A stretch of 64,000 bases of DNA from Methanobacteriota archaeon (GTDB lineage: Archaea; Thermoplasmatota; E2; DHVEG-1). Both the position numbers and the translations under genes were made by a program. The DNA lies in assembly GCA_903877165.1 (NCBI GenBank), contig CAIRCU010000020.1, positions 1 through 64,000 of the forward strand, in the 5' to 3' direction. The notes beneath the pieces were generated by a model, which did no database searches, had not been told where the DNA came from, and was given only the letters and a program-made list of their open reading frames with translations. Of the stretch, positions 34,387 to 43,696 are shown in pieces (the stretch's first letter is position 1; each line of letters begins with the position of its first letter).

Positions 34387-35328
34387 TTAAAGGTTAGCGT
34401 CCAGGGTGTCCCGGATGGCTTTGCGGACCGCCTCATCGGAGGTGTAGGTCGCGGTCCAGCCGAGGGTGTTCATCGCATTAGGATCGAGTTGGAAGCGGGG
34501 GACGTCTCCTTTCCAGCCGCGGTCCCCGCCGGTGTAGGCGAATTTCACGCTTGATAATCCCATCTCTTCGACGACCATTTCTGCGATTCTGGTTACGGTC
34601 GTGGTGGTGGTGCAGCTCAGGTTGTAGAGGTTGACTTGGTCGTGGCTGTGGGTGTACCCGTGGAGCATGCCGTTGACACAGTCGGTGACGTAGAGGTAGG
34701 GTTTGCATTGTCTCCCGTCCCCGAGGATTTCAAGGGTGTGGGGGTTGGTGTTGAGTTTGGTGATGAAGTCGACGATGACGCCGTGTGTGCCGTGTCGTCC
34801 GACGATGTTGGCGAACCGGTAGATCCAGCAGCGTAGGCCGAAGGTTCCGGCGTAGGCGCTGAGGAGTCCTTCGCCGCCGAGTTTGCCGGCGCCGTAGAGG
34901 GAGATCGGCAGGGTCGGCCCGTAGGATTCCGAGAGCAGGCTGCCAGTGGTTTCTCCGTAGACGACGCTGCTGGAGGAGTAGATGATGTCGTGGATGTGGT
35001 TGTGGCGCATGGCCTCGAGGACGTTATGGGTGGCGATGGTGCCTTGTGTGAGGTCGAGGTCCGTCTGGGTCTCCCCGAGCCTGACGTAGGGGTTGGCTGC
35101 GAGGTGGACGACGAGGTTGTGGCCTTCCATGGTCTTGGTAAGGGCTGCGGGCTGCAGGAGGTCTGCTTCTTTGAGAGTCAGGTGTGGGGAGTGGAGGTGG
35201 GCGGTGAGGAATTCCTTGCGGCCGGAGCTGAGGTTGTCATAGACGGTGACGGTGTGGCCTTGGGCGATGAGGGTGTCGACGAGGTTGCTGCCGATGAATC
35301 CTGCCCCGCCGGTGACAAAGACGCGCAT
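34387..35328 (-). CDS. NAD-dependent epimerase, GalE-like
   Basis: 313 residues. FVTGGAGFIGSNLVDTLIAQGHTVTVYDNLSSG binds NAD, YSSSSVVYG holds the active-site serines, and YGAGKLGGE an intact YxxxK. RFANIVGRHGTHGVIVDFI and GRQCKPYLYVTDCVNG are typical of the archaeal UDP-glucose/UDP-GlcNAc 4-epimerase group. It is the first gene of the epimerase-dehydrogenase-GalU operon, so a UDP-sugar substrate is likely. A TATA-like region shared with the opposite strand lies about 40 bases upstream. Confidence 0.87.
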   Translation of the reverse strand: MRVFVTGGAGFIGSNLVDTLIAQGHTVTVYDNLSSGRKEFLTAHLHSPHLTLKEADLLQPAALTKTMEGHNLVVHLAANPYVRLGETQTDLDLTQGTIATHNVLEAMRHNHIHDIIYSSSSVVYGETTGSLLSESYGPTLPISLYGAGKLGGEGLLSAYAGTFGLRCWIYRFANIVGRHGTHGVIVDFITKLNTNPHTLEILGDGRQCKPYLYVTDCVNGMLHGYTHSHDQVNLYNLSCTTTTTVTRIAEMVVEEMGLSSVKFAYTGGDRGWKGDVPRFQLDPNAMNTLGWTATYTSDEAVRKAIRDTLDANL

Positions 35329-35366
35329 GGGAAAATGGCTCCTAAGTGCGTGACTTATGGTGTGGC

Positions 35367-35382
35367 TGTTTAAGAATATTTT
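35367..35382. promoter_or_regulatory. AT-rich promoter element between divergent genes
   Basis: gtttaagaatatttt is the only TATA-like stretch between the GalE-like gene (minus) and the small zinc-ribbon ORF (plus). It lies 27 bases before the GTG at 35403, and about 45 bases before the minus-strand ATG. Confidence 0.35.
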
Positions 35383-35402
35383 CCCGTCATCGTGGGGAGG
35401 TG

Positions 35403-35639
35403 GTGGCGAAACCTTTTACTAGCTTGGTGGTGTTTCCTGGGGTGGGTCGGGAGATAGTGTCGCCGCGGATTCATCGGAACAAGCTGATGTTTCATTGGAT
35501 TACGAAGCACCATGAGATCGTGGTTGGGTTCATCACGAAGCGTTATGGGAAATGCGAGAAGTGCGGCAAGAGCATCCCTGAGGGCGAGACGATGTGTGAT
35601 CAATGTTTCGCTCGGGATAAGGAAGTGAGCGCGAAATAG
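35403..35639 (+). CDS. Small zinc-ribbon protein
   Basis: 78 residues from GTG 35403, which fits the TATA position; the track's 35346 start lies upstream of the TATA box, and ATG 35487 (MFHWITKHHEIVVGF) is another option. The C-terminus has CEKCGKSIPEGETMCDQC, a four-cysteine ribbon of the kind found in short archaeal proteins, and the first part is basic and aromatic. I cannot assign a role. A run of T (ccctttttt) directly after the stop may end the transcript. Confidence 0.5.
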   Translation: MAKPFTSLVVFPGVGREIVSPRIHRNKLMFHWITKHHEIVVGFITKRYGKCEKCGKSIPEGETMCDQCFARDKEVSAK

Positions 35640-35837
35640 CCGCCCTTTTTTGTTGAATAGGTTTTCTGTTGGGGTGCCGCTCCTGTCTTTTAATGAGAGT
35701 TGTGTTGAACGGAAAAGGGAAAAACAGGATGGCACGCGGTTCTAGTAATGGCGTTTAGGTAGCGATGGTGCCCGCCCATCCTGCCGAGGAACGGGCAGCA
35801 GGGTTGGTATGGTTGATTGAGGATGGTGTTGGGGTGG
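35640..35837. other. Intergenic stretch with GC-rich hairpin potential
   Basis: 198 bases without a credible ORF. The part ctgccgaggaacgggcag (about 35780-35797) can fold as a short hairpin, and gcccg/cgggc can pair around it. No promoter or known RNA motif was found, so function is open. Confidence 0.25.
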
Positions 35838-36029
35838 CTATTCTTTTTTGATGTTGACGGCTTTAGGGCCGCGGTCGCTGTCTTCAACCTCGTAGTCCAC
35901 CTTGTCTCCCTCGTTGAGGTTCATGTCTGAGGGGACGGATGAGCGGTGAACGAAGATATCCTTTCCATCTTCTCCGAGGATAAATCCATAGCCTTTGCGC
36001 GAGTTGTACCATTTGATGGTGCCTTTCAT
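35838..36029 (-). CDS. Cold-shock domain protein (CspA family)
   Basis: 63 residues, one OB-fold. MKGTIKWYNSRKGYGFILGEDGKDIFVHRS contains both RNA-binding motifs, RNP1 (KGYGFI) and RNP2 (DIFVH). The end DYEVEDSDRGPKAVNIKKE is normal. These RNA chaperones are widespread in bacteria and patchy in archaea, so an old transfer is likely. A strong Shine-Dalgarno (ggaggaac) stands before the ATG, more bacterial-like than the leaderless neighbours. A TATA-like gatttaaaa lies about 50 bases upstream. Confidence 0.93.
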   Translation of the reverse strand: MKGTIKWYNSRKGYGFILGEDGKDIFVHRSSVPSDMNLNEGDKVDYEVEDSDRGPKAVNIKKE

Positions 36030-36199
36030 TGGGGTGTTCCTCCTTAGATTCGGAGTTGTGTGGTCTCACGGCAACCAGGTGATTTAAAAATCGCATGAGG
36101 CATGTCTGCATGGGCAATTTTCTTAATCAAGCGAAGTTGCGTGATGTGACTCAGGAATTCTCCTTGTGTTTTATATAGGTTTTCATCGTAAGGCCTTTA

Positions 36200-36335
36200 C
36201 ACTACATCGTATTTTTGCATACTGCCCGTCTTGCCGCGAAGACCGGACAACGACCCATAGGAATATGAGGTACGGACCCGGGTGGCGGCTCCCTTCGCCA
36301 GGATGGGTTGAGCGATTGAGACCGACGGTTTTTTC
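36200..36335 (+). ncRNA. Candidate structured RNA with T-run end
   Basis: The 440-base gap before the thioredoxin-like gene has no protein-like ORF. A TATA box (ttatatagg, 36171-36179) would start a transcript near 36200. Downstream, acccat (36253-36258) pairs with atgggt (36303-36308) around the hairpin tggcg/cgcca (36283-36287 and 36296-36300). The stretch ends in accgacggtttttt, a possible terminator. No known RNA family recognised. Confidence 0.3.
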
Positions 36336-36420
36336 ATTGGATTCCTGACAGCCAATCCTTATATCTCCTTAGGGTACACTGAGAGTATCTGCCGAAACCT
36401 CAAAGGGTGAGGCGAAAAAA

Positions 36421-36429
36421 TATTTAAAT
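36421..36429 (+). promoter_or_regulatory. TATA box for the thioredoxin-like gene
   Basis: tatttaaat, 45 bases before ATG 36474, giving a leader near 25 bases with aaggaaa before the start. A short hairpin (cctc/gagg) lies just upstream of the box. Confidence 0.5.
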
Positions 36430-36473
36430 AAGCCTAGCATCATATATTCCTAAGGAAACTCTTGGGGGATACT

Positions 36474-37319
36474 ATGAAGAAACTCATCCTACTCGTCCTC
36501 ATGGCATTGGTGATCCTGTCACCATTTGCAAACGCAGCCATCAGTCCTTCGGAATCAACCGCACAGACCACACCTGCACCCACAGCGACCCCGACGCATA
36601 CCGTCTTCATCGAGGAGGGGACCGCGACGTGGTGCGGATACTGCCCGACCGCAGCCGAGGCCCTGAAGTCGCTCTTCGATAACTCCTCAGCCTACCCCTT
36701 CTACTATGTGGCGATGGTCGCTAACAGGAATTCCATAGCGTATAACCGGTTTGTGTACATGTTCAAAGCGCGAGCCTACCCCACCGTGTTCTTCGACGGC
36801 GGCTATCTTCAGCAAGTCGGTGTCGGCACCACCGTCGATCAAACCGTCAGCATGTACCGAGAACTCCTCATCAACGCCAGCACCAAACGAACCGTCCATC
36901 CATTAGCGCTGAACACCACCGCGGTTGGAAAAGGCGACGCAAAGATCGGCATCACAGTGAAGGTCACCAACACCGGCGACTCCCTGTACGTAGGCGTCTT
37001 GAAATCCTGCGTCACAGAGATCACGTCACGATGGAAAGATGCCCAAGGGCACCCCTACCACTACGGACTTCTAGACATCGCGTTTCGAAGACTCGTCGTC
37101 CTACCCCCTCAAAAATCAAAGGAATTCACCATGACCTGGAACGGGGCGATGAAACACGGGAATCTCACCTACGCTGACATCGTCGACTCCAACATCCTCG
37201 TCATCTCATCGGTCTCTCACTGGCTCCCCCATAAGATCCCCGCTGATGGAACCTACGTCAAGGAGCATTACGCCTTCTTCGTCGACCAGACCGACGCAGC
37301 AACCGTGTCCACCGAATAA
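36474..37319 (+). CDS. Exported thioredoxin-fold protein
   Basis: 281 residues from ATG 36474 (the track begins at a TTG). A signal peptide, MKKLILLVLMALVILSPFANA, is followed by a Thr/Pro-rich linker. The thioredoxin-like core is VFIEEGTATWCGYCPTAAEAL, with the redox motif WCGYC, and ends RFVYMFKARAYPTVFFDGG, where YPT supplies the cis-proline. The last 130 residues look like an immunoglobulin-type beta domain (KIGITVKVTNTGDSLYVGVL). It should act outside the cell, perhaps on disulfides of the many exported proteins that follow. It has its own promoter. Confidence 0.82.
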   Translation: MKKLILLVLMALVILSPFANAAISPSESTAQTTPAPTATPTHTVFIEEGTATWCGYCPTAAEALKSLFDNSSAYPFYYVAMVANRNSIAYNRFVYMFKARAYPTVFFDGGYLQQVGVGTTVDQTVSMYRELLINASTKRTVHPLALNTTAVGKGDAKIGITVKVTNTGDSLYVGVLKSCVTEITSRWKDAQGHPYHYGLLDIAFRRLVVLPPQKSKEFTMTWNGAMKHGNLTYADIVDSNILVISSVSHWLPHKIPADGTYVKEHYAFFVDQTDAATVSTE

Positions 37320-37512
37320 CACCCAGGACAATCACCATACGAGGGCCTCGGACCAACGGCCCGAAGACCCTCCAACCCTTTTCTTTCATTGAGTTTCTCC
37401 GAGGAAGACGACAGCTCGCTTCCAGCCCCATCCAGAGAGAAACGACCCTGCGCAGCCCCCCACCGCCTCATCACCTGACGACAACAACATCGTCGGGGGT
37501 ATCACCCGACAA

Positions 37513-37520
37513 TTATAAAA
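37513..37520 (+). promoter_or_regulatory. TATA box for the papain-like gene at 37545
   Basis: ttataaaa ends 25 bases before ATG 37545, so the message is leaderless or has a leader of a few bases. Confidence 0.5.
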
Positions 37521-37544
37521 AGAACAAGCATAATAATAGGAATC

Positions 37545-38660
37545 ATGAAGCACGCCTCCGATTCCCTTCTCGTCCCCTGCATCCTGCTCCTCCTCCTTAT
37601 CGGGCCTCTCTCCCTGCACCCGGGCTCAATGGCCGCAAGCGCCACCGCCCTCCCAGCCTCCTTCAGCTGGCGAGATATTAACGGCACAGATTATACCACC
37701 CCAATCAAGGACCAGTCCCCATCACCCACCTGCGAAGCGTACGCGCTCTGCGCCGCCCTCGAAACCAAAGTCCGCTACGCCCTCCATGCCCAGACGACAC
37801 CGGACCTCTCAGAAGCCCACCTCTATTTCTATGCGGGTGGCACGATCGCCAAAGGCTACGTCAACCTCGCGGATGCAGCCAACTACCTCATGACCTACGG
37901 CGTCCCGGACGAAGGCTGCTTCCCCGACCCCCACCGCCCCGCCGACTTCCCCTACAGAAGTCTCGACGGCTGGGAAAACCGCACCACAAAAATCACAGAC
38001 TGGGGATGGGTCACCCACGACAATGAGTCCATCAAACAGGCACTCATCGCCCACGGCCCACTCGCCGTCTGCATCCACTTCCCCATGGACTTCTTCTATT
38101 ATCACAGCGGCGTCTACACCCCCACGTGGGGACAAAACGCGGGTGGGCATGTCGTCGCGCTCGTCGGCTACAACGACTCGCAGGCCTGCTGGATCCTCAA
38201 GAACAGCTGGGGGACCCGCTGGGGAGAAAACGGCTGGTTCAGACTCAGCTACACTGCTGATATCTTCTCTACGTGGTACGGCCCGGACTCCGGCATCATG
38301 TACCTCGGCAACGTGACCGGGAACCTTAACCCCCATGTCCCCATAGTCCAGTTCACCACTCCCCTCAATTACTACACATATTTCTCCGGCCTTTCACTGC
38401 CGACCATACTGAAAAAAATCACTCCTGAGAGGGGTGCAGCTCGCTTCATCGGCCCGGCATCTATACAAGCCACCGCCAGCAACGCGACTAGCGTGTCGTT
38501 CTACGTGGATGGTGTGCTCATGGCGACGGATACCGAGCCGCCGTACACCTGGCAACTGAGCGCTACCAGAGGGCTTCATACATTAGATGCGGTTGCGTCG
38601 GACGGCACCAACCTCTCTAAAGACACCATCGACTTTTGGACCGCGACGACCGTACGGTGA
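37545..38660 (+). CDS. Exported papain-family (C1) cysteine protease with Ig-like tail
   Basis: 371 residues. A signal peptide (to about residue 32) is followed by FSWRDINGTDYTTPIKDQSPSPTCEAYALCAALE. The catalytic cysteine is kept, but the usual QGxCGSCW reads QSPSPTCEA, so the partner cysteine and the tryptophan are missing. The catalytic His is in GGHVVALVGYND and the Asn in WILKNSWGTRWGENGWFRL. From about residue 305 a bacterial Ig-like domain follows (SIQATASNATSVSFYVDGVLMATDTEPPYTW). It has no anchor and is likely released or glycan-bound. It stands convergent to a second C1 protease; the two share domain type but are not close copies. Confidence 0.85.
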   Translation: MKHASDSLLVPCILLLLLIGPLSLHPGSMAASATALPASFSWRDINGTDYTTPIKDQSPSPTCEAYALCAALETKVRYALHAQTTPDLSEAHLYFYAGGTIAKGYVNLADAANYLMTYGVPDEGCFPDPHRPADFPYRSLDGWENRTTKITDWGWVTHDNESIKQALIAHGPLAVCIHFPMDFFYYHSGVYTPTWGQNAGGHVVALVGYNDSQACWILKNSWGTRWGENGWFRLSYTADIFSTWYGPDSGIMYLGNVTGNLNPHVPIVQFTTPLNYYTYFSGLSLPTILKKITPERGAARFIGPASIQATASNATSVSFYVDGVLMATDTEPPYTWQLSATRGLHTLDAVASDGTNLSKDTIDFWTATTVR

Positions 38661-38856
38661 CGCCTCCCCCCCCCCCGCCATCCTTACGGCACCATATACC
38701 TCCTTTTTCACTCCCTGCGACTGGTAAACCGATCGCGATCAATGAACATCCTTGGGAGTCTTTAAAAGGTGAAGATATCCATGACTATAGAGGCATGCTC
38801 TCCCGTCAGAGCCTCGAACGTCATGGACAGCGCTTCGTTTGGTTAGTTGTATCGTC

Positions 38857-40587
38857 TTATGCAGTGGTGACGTGGCTGCCGAACAGCTTGAAATTCAAGG
38901 TTCGTGTAACCGGTGAGGCGTCGTTCGCCGTGATTGTGAGTATCATCTGCGGCAGTGACTTCACGTACCCTAATCCTAGCCCGAAGAGCTGGATGGTACA
39001 GGATTTCGTCTGATTCACGGCGATGCCGCCAAGTGAAATCTGCGGGTTCTTGACTTTAAGGAACAATCCTCCGGAGGCGTTCACGCTCAGCGTGGCATTA
39101 TATGCGGGTGCGTTTCCGTTGTTCATCACGATCACCGTGAACCCTTTGCCTGCTGAAATAGAGTTGATTTTTAAGGCTGGGGCATGCCGTGGCCCGGTGA
39201 TGCCTTTCACGCAGAAGTTGGCGGTCCCATCCCAGCTTGAATCCGAGAAGGAGTAATTGTACAAATCCACCCAGTTGCCCCCGTTCTTATAGAAGCTTTC
39301 CCCGGGGTGAGCGATGGATTTAACAATCGTCCGTACTGAGCCTCCAAGAAGTACGGGGACATCGGACGTCCGGTCAAAGGGGATGCCACCTGTAGAGAGG
39401 GCGACGTAGAGGTAGAAAGGTACCCCGGCAGAGAGCGTGACCTGACTGGAGAGATCAATGGTATGGAACCCCTTATACTCCAGCGTCCCTGTCTTTGAGG
39501 CAAGCTCGTTCTGCAGCTGGCCGTTCGCAAATCCCCCATAGACTTTCACGGTGTATCCAACGTTGTCGGTAGCTGTGAAGAAACTCACTGCTTGGAGGTA
39601 GTCGCTTCCTGTCGAGGTAAACGCGTTGAAGACCTCGGATGCTGCGGTGAAGGTGTCCCGCCATCCATGGTAATCATGGTAATAGATCTTGTTGTTCTGC
39701 AGGTGGGTGACACCCTGGAATGAGACGGCGCCCATCTCCGGGTTCTGGCAGCTGCATTTGTCGTAGAAGGAGATGTAGAAGTAGCCGTTGAACCCCCACC
39801 AGGTGCCCCAGCTGTTCTTGACGATCCACGCGCCTGGCCCTTGGGGGGCTTGGGTGGTCATCGTGTCATCCCAGCCGACGATGGCGACCGCATGGTTGGG
39901 TGGATTGGGGTTGGAGGGTGGTTGGTAGAAGGTGTACTGCGGGTATTGTATGAAGGAGCCTTCGTAGTCAATCGCGGTGCCGATGACGCCGTGCTGCATG
40001 AGGCTGAGTTTGATGGAGTCGATGTTGCTGAGGTCCTGGCCTGCGATGTACCATTCGATGTCGTGGGGGTAGTAGTAGTGGTAGGAGGGGTCGGTGCGGG
40101 CCGGTTGGTTGTCGATGTTAGTGTAGGGTGCGTCGATTTCGCGGACGGCGCCGTCGCCTCTGGTGAGGTACGCGGAGCCAACGAGGTAGTCTCCACCTTC
40201 GTGGACAGGGATTCCTCCTCCGCCCGGATCGTCGTCGTTGTTCTGGTCGTTGAACCCGTTCCACCAGTCGAGGTGGGCCTCGGCGAGGTTCGGCTCTCCG
40301 GTTTCTCCGGCGGCTGCCCAGTTGCCGGTCATGAGGAGGTTGCCTTCCATGGAGGCCATGATGCCGTGGGTCCAGCAGGTCCCGTACTGTCCTTGGTCTC
40401 GGACGCCGGAGACGTAGTCAGTCCCGTTCACGTCCCGAAGGTCGAAGTGGCTGGGAAGCGTTGGTCGCGGTTCTGGTGATGCCTGTGGCAGACTGCTTTG
40501 CGGTGTTGCCGCGGCGATCATCGAGGCGCAGATGAAGAGTGCGACTGGTATGAGAAGCCTTCCTTGAGTAAAAATATGGTGCTTCAT
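38857..40587 (-). CDS. Exported C1 cysteine protease with lectin-like and C-terminal GGLG-type module
   Basis: 576 residues from ATG 40587 ([27 protein letters not shown]), chosen for its signal peptide and a ggggaac element before it. [35 protein letters not shown] contains the catalytic Cys. [12 protein letters not shown] gives the His and [19 protein letters not shown] the Asn. A lectin-like domain follows ([14 protein letters not shown], then [14 protein letters not shown]). The last ~104 residues ([23 protein letters not shown] to the end) resemble the C-terminal module of three other exported proteins here. Possible roles are maturation of surface proteins or extracellular digestion. 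Confidence 0.87.
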   Translation of the reverse strand: MKHHIFTQGRLLIPVALFICASMIAAATPQSSLPQASPEPRPTLPSHFDLRDVNGTDYVSGVRDQGQYGTCWTHGIMASMEGNLLMTGNWAAAGETGEPNLAEAHLDWWNGFNDQNNDDDPGGGGIPVHEGGDYLVGSAYLTRGDGAVREIDAPYTNIDNQPARTDPSYHYYYPHDIEWYIAGQDLSNIDSIKLSLMQHGVIGTAIDYEGSFIQYPQYTFYQPPSNPNPPNHAVAIVGWDDTMTTQAPQGPGAWIVKNSWGTWWGFNGYFYISFYDKCSCQNPEMGAVSFQGVTHLQNNKIYYHDYHGWRDTFTAASEVFNAFTSTGSDYLQAVSFFTATDNVGYTVKVYGGFANGQLQNELASKTGTLEYKGFHTIDLSSQVTLSAGVPFYLYVALSTGGIPFDRTSDVPVLLGGSVRTIVKSIAHPGESFYKNGGNWVDLYNYSFSDSSWDGTANFCVKGITGPRHAPALKINSISAGKGFTVIVMNNGNAPAYNATLSVNASGGLFLKVKNPQISLGGIAVNQTKSCTIQLFGLGLGYVKSLPQMILTITANDASPVTRTLNFKLFGSHVTTA

Positions 40588-40652
40588 AGTGTTCCCCATC
40601 GTGATATTATAGGCTCAAGGTATAAAAATGCATCGTACAAGGGTGATATGAA

Positions 40653-40674
40653 GATAAAAAAACAAAAGGGAAAG
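40653..40674 (-). terminator. Oligo-T tract after the 40687 gene
   Basis: On the minus strand the stop is followed by ctttcccttttgtttttttat, a pyrimidine-rich T tract as expected for archaeal termination. No hairpin is seen. Confidence 0.5.
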
Positions 40675-40686
40675 AGGGGGGGTGCT

Positions 40687-41934
40687 TTAGGAGACCCCGA
40701 GGACGAAGAAGAGCCAGATCTTAGCGGTTGCGGTTTTGGAGATCTCGTCGGCTGAGACGGTAATCGTGGTTTTGCCGATTCCGAGGATTTGGTCTTTAAT
40801 TTTGTATTGGCCGCCGGCGGCGATGGTGGTGGTATTCTCTTTGAGGCTGCCGGAGAGGACGTGGCCGGTCAGTTCGATGCGCCAGGCGACATCGAGTGCC
40901 GTGGTCCCTGTGTTTTGCAGGGTGACGGTGACGCCCAGTCCACCCTTGATGGTGATTTTAAGCTGGTGCTGGATCGTGAAGGTGGCTGTTTTACTCGTCT
41001 CGGTATTCCCTGCGTTGTCGACGGAGTAATAGGTGATGGTGTGGGTGCCGTCCGGGAAGACGGTGAACGGTCCTATGTATGTCTTTATCACGCCGCCGTC
41101 GAGTTGGTATTTGGTGTAGTTCACCCCGGATTTCTCGTCCGTCGCTTTGAGTGTCACGGTGACGTGGTGCGTATAAATGTCGCCTTGCATGGTCCCGTTC
41201 AACTGGCAGGTTGTGACGGGTGGCGTGATGTCTTGTCCTGGTTCTCCGATGATCTGCAAATCATCGATCATGAGGAACCACGAGTTCGTGGAGCAGCAGT
41301 GGATGCCGATGTAGTATTTACCATAGTGGCTGCCGAGGTCGAAGGTGAACGGGGTCCACGAGGTCGGCACTAGGACGTAGGGGGACGGGGAGATGATTGT
41401 GAAGGCTGATGGGTCGGTGGTGGTTGTTGAGACGCCGATTTGGAATCGTTCGAGGTTGTACAAATTGCTATAGGTTTTCGCCCAGAAGGTCAAAGAAGTG
41501 AACGTGCCGTAAAGTTGGGGGGTGATCAGCCAGTCATTATTGGCGTCTCCAGTGTTGTCATCGTTGAACGCCGCCGCGTATTTGCTCCCACTGTGAGGCT
41601 GGGCGTCAGGGATGCCCGTCATGGGCGGAGTCGTGGTGGATGGGTTGAAGATGATGAAGGCTTGAGGCTCGCCTTCATGCGGCCAATCGTAATAATCCAT
41701 GCCGAAGGTCGGGCTGCCGTCGATGTCGAGGGTGGTCCATGGTGGGAAATCGAGCGCGAAATCCGTGTAGTTCTCAAAGCCATCCTGGAAGATGATGCTG
41801 CTACCGGAGGATGCTTGCTGCGGCAGCGTGATCGCAGGATGTGACGCTTGCGGACTTGCAGAAGACAGCGGCATTATCATCGTCAGACTGAGGGCGACAA
41901 CAAACCCGATTTTGAAGAAAGATGGTTTCCACAT
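40687..41934 (-). CDS. Exported adhesin-like protein: choice-of-anchor domain, OmpL47-type domain and GGLG module
   Basis: 415 residues. A signal peptide (to about 26) is followed by a cleaved-adhesin/choice-of-anchor J-type jelly roll (IIFQDGFENYTDFALDFPPWTTLDID, SGSKYAAAFNDDNTGDANNDWLITP). From about 235 comes an OmpL47-like beta domain (VTLKATDEKSGVNYTKYQLDGG, HTITYYSVDNAGNTE). The last 89 residues, ITIKGGLGVTVTLQNTGTTA to LFFVLGVS, are the shared C-terminal module. It is built like the next protein (42087) but with a different N-terminal domain, so the parts are interchangeable. Likely surface-bound; no transmembrane anchor. Confidence 0.82.
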   Translation of the reverse strand: MWKPSFFKIGFVVALSLTMIMPLSSASPQASHPAITLPQQASSGSSIIFQDGFENYTDFALDFPPWTTLDIDGSPTFGMDYYDWPHEGEPQAFIIFNPSTTTPPMTGIPDAQPHSGSKYAAAFNDDNTGDANNDWLITPQLYGTFTSLTFWAKTYSNLYNLERFQIGVSTTTTDPSAFTIISPSPYVLVPTSWTPFTFDLGSHYGKYYIGIHCCSTNSWFLMIDDLQIIGEPGQDITPPVTTCQLNGTMQGDIYTHHVTVTLKATDEKSGVNYTKYQLDGGVIKTYIGPFTVFPDGTHTITYYSVDNAGNTETSKTATFTIQHQLKITIKGGLGVTVTLQNTGTTALDVAWRIELTGHVLSGSLKENTTTIAAGGQYKIKDQILGIGKTTITVSADEISKTATAKIWLFFVLGVS

Positions 41935-42052
41935 TTCTACTCACTCATGAATGTTTTATTTGAATATGAGTATATATTTCTTTCTATTGAAGGGATTTTA
42001 CCCTAGCGCCACGGTGCTTGAAAGAACGAGACAGCAGATGGCATCATGATGT

Positions 42053-42080
42053 GAAGAAAAAAAGAAAAAAAAGAGAGGGG
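42053..42080 (-). terminator. Oligo-T tract after the 42087 gene
   Basis: Read on the minus strand the stop is followed by cctctcttttttttctttttttctt, a long pyrimidine tract of the kind that ends archaeal transcripts. Confidence 0.55.
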
Positions 42081-42086
42081 GGAGTC

Positions 42087-43301
42087 TTAGGCGACTCCGG
42101 AGACGAAGAACAACAGGAGTTTTCCAGTGGCCGTCTTTGAGAGGTCGCCTGCGGTGACGGTGATTTTACCGGTGCCAAGGCCTAAGACAAAGTCATGAGC
42201 CTTGATCTGGCCGCCTGCGGGTACGGTCACGGTGCCTGGAGATGCCTTCGCACCGCCAATCCATATAATACAGTTGGTGATGGTGATCTTCCAGGTGAGG
42301 TCGACTGGCGTCGGGCCTGTGTTCTTGATGATCGCGGAAACTCCTAATCCACCCTTGAGCTCTATCTGGATAGCATGGAGGATGGTGAAGGAGGCGTTCT
42401 TCGTCGTCTCGATGTTGCCGGCGACATCAACGGAGTAGTAGGACACCGTGTGTGCGCCGTCGGTCATCACGAAGAAGGGCGCGGTGTAGGCCTTCAAGGA
42501 TCCGGAGTCGACTTGGTACATGGTCGAGGCTACGCCGGAAAGGTCATCGGTCGCGGTCAGGGTGACTTGGACGTTGGAGATGTAGGTGCCGTTCACCAAT
42601 GTGCCGTCGAGGGCGATGATCGTCTCTGGGGGTGTCGTGTCTCCTAGGCCGACTCGAGCCCATAGGTTCCAGTTATACGGTAGGCCGACAGGTCCAATTT
42701 CTATCCAGCCGTCCGTGGCGTCCCAGACCCAGTCTCCTTTCCCGGGAACATAGGGGCCACCATCAACACCAGCAGGATATTGGCCAGCCGCTGTATTCAA
42801 CCAGGCGATTGAGACCCACATGTCTTTGTCGCCAGCTATGGTAACAGGGCTCGTCAAGGACACGTTAAACCACGAGAAAACATCAGGTCCCGTGAAGTCC
42901 TGACTGTAAAGCAGGGTGCCAGGGGTTGTCGCGGTTCCTTGATCATAAATCTTCACTTGGCCGGAAAGCGCGGGTCCAGGCGTAGCGTCGGGGTAGCCGT
43001 AGTGGACGCGGACTTGGTCAATGACATGGTTCGCGTAATTGGCGAGTTCGGTTGGGGTTAGGCGGATTGCGGACTCGAAAGTGCCACCTGCGGTGAGGCC
43101 GATTGAGTTCTGGTTCGTGCCGTCATCGTAGTGCAGGAAGTCCTCGCGCATGTTGGTTGGTGAGGCAGTGCCTTGCGATGCTAGTCCAGAATGGCTGGTG
43201 GACAACGGCGTTTTTGCTGAGACAGCGGTCGCCGAGAGAACCATGGCGATTGTAATCAGCAAAACAATAGCTCCTTTTAATTGAGTGTTCTTCGTCTTCA
43301 T
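42087..43301 (-). CDS. Exported surface protein: jelly-roll domain, OmpL47-type domain and GGLG module
   Basis: 404 residues. After a signal peptide (MKTKNTQLKGAIVLLITIAMVLSATAVSA) comes a beta domain (FLHYDDGTNQNSIGLTAGGTFESAIRLTP to WNLWARVGLGD) of a type found attached to secreted proteases and adhesins. From about 230 follows the same OmpL47-like domain as in 40687 (VTLTATDDLSGVASTMYQVDSG, HTVSYYSVDVAGNIE). Residues 313-404 form the shared C-terminal module, IELKGGLGVSAIIKNTGPTP to LLFFVSGVA. The leader has a strong gggagg Shine-Dalgarno. Its ligand is unknown. Confidence 0.82.
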   Translation of the reverse strand: MKTKNTQLKGAIVLLITIAMVLSATAVSAKTPLSTSHSGLASQGTASPTNMREDFLHYDDGTNQNSIGLTAGGTFESAIRLTPTELANYANHVIDQVRVHYGYPDATPGPALSGQVKIYDQGTATTPGTLLYSQDFTGPDVFSWFNVSLTSPVTIAGDKDMWVSIAWLNTAAGQYPAGVDGGPYVPGKGDWVWDATDGWIEIGPVGLPYNWNLWARVGLGDTTPPETIIALDGTLVNGTYISNVQVTLTATDDLSGVASTMYQVDSGSLKAYTAPFFVMTDGAHTVSYYSVDVAGNIETTKNASFTILHAIQIELKGGLGVSAIIKNTGPTPVDLTWKITITNCIIWIGGAKASPGTVTVPAGGQIKAHDFVLGLGTGKITVTAGDLSKTATGKLLLFFVSGVA

Positions 43302-43696
43302 AATGTCCTCCCGTATATTTTTCCTATAGAAGCAAATGGCGGGACTGACTTATTAATTTTTCCAGAGATTATTATATAAAAGCGAAAAAACAAGCCCGAT
43401 ACCGACATTTCAGGAGGGAGAACGCGGAATGGTTTGCCAACCAAAGGGAGAGAATATAGGCACTTCATTGAAGAAAAGCTCCCTGTTATGGTTCCCCACT
43501 CACGATGCATATAATGCCACTTATCTGAGTATTCGGTTTCCTCTTCCTATGAATTATATGAACGGATGATGTTGTTTATTTAAAAAATAGGAAAAATATC
43601 ATTATTTACGCCTTAAGCTCCACTCTGACAAAAGATATTAATATAATAATCGGTATTATTTCAAACCGGATTAAGATAGAAGGGAGGATCTCCACC
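43302..43696. promoter_or_regulatory. Divergent promoter region between two surface-protein genes
   Basis: 395 bases without a gene. On the minus strand, ttttatataataatc (near 43372-43386) is a TATA box about 70 bases before ATG 43301, with gggaggac before the start. On the plus strand, tattaatataata (about 43635-43648) precedes ATG 43697, again with a strong gggagg. The middle is AT-rich and I see nothing else in it. Confidence 0.4.

Noticed and set aside
35700-35835. RNase P RNA-like stretch (gaggaacggg)
   Set aside because: Only a short resemblance; the remaining conserved regions and length are missing.
38664-38677. Long C homopolymer after the protease stop, as a possible phase-variation tract
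   Set aside because: It lies after the stop codon and before no gene on that strand, so slippage would have no coding effect.
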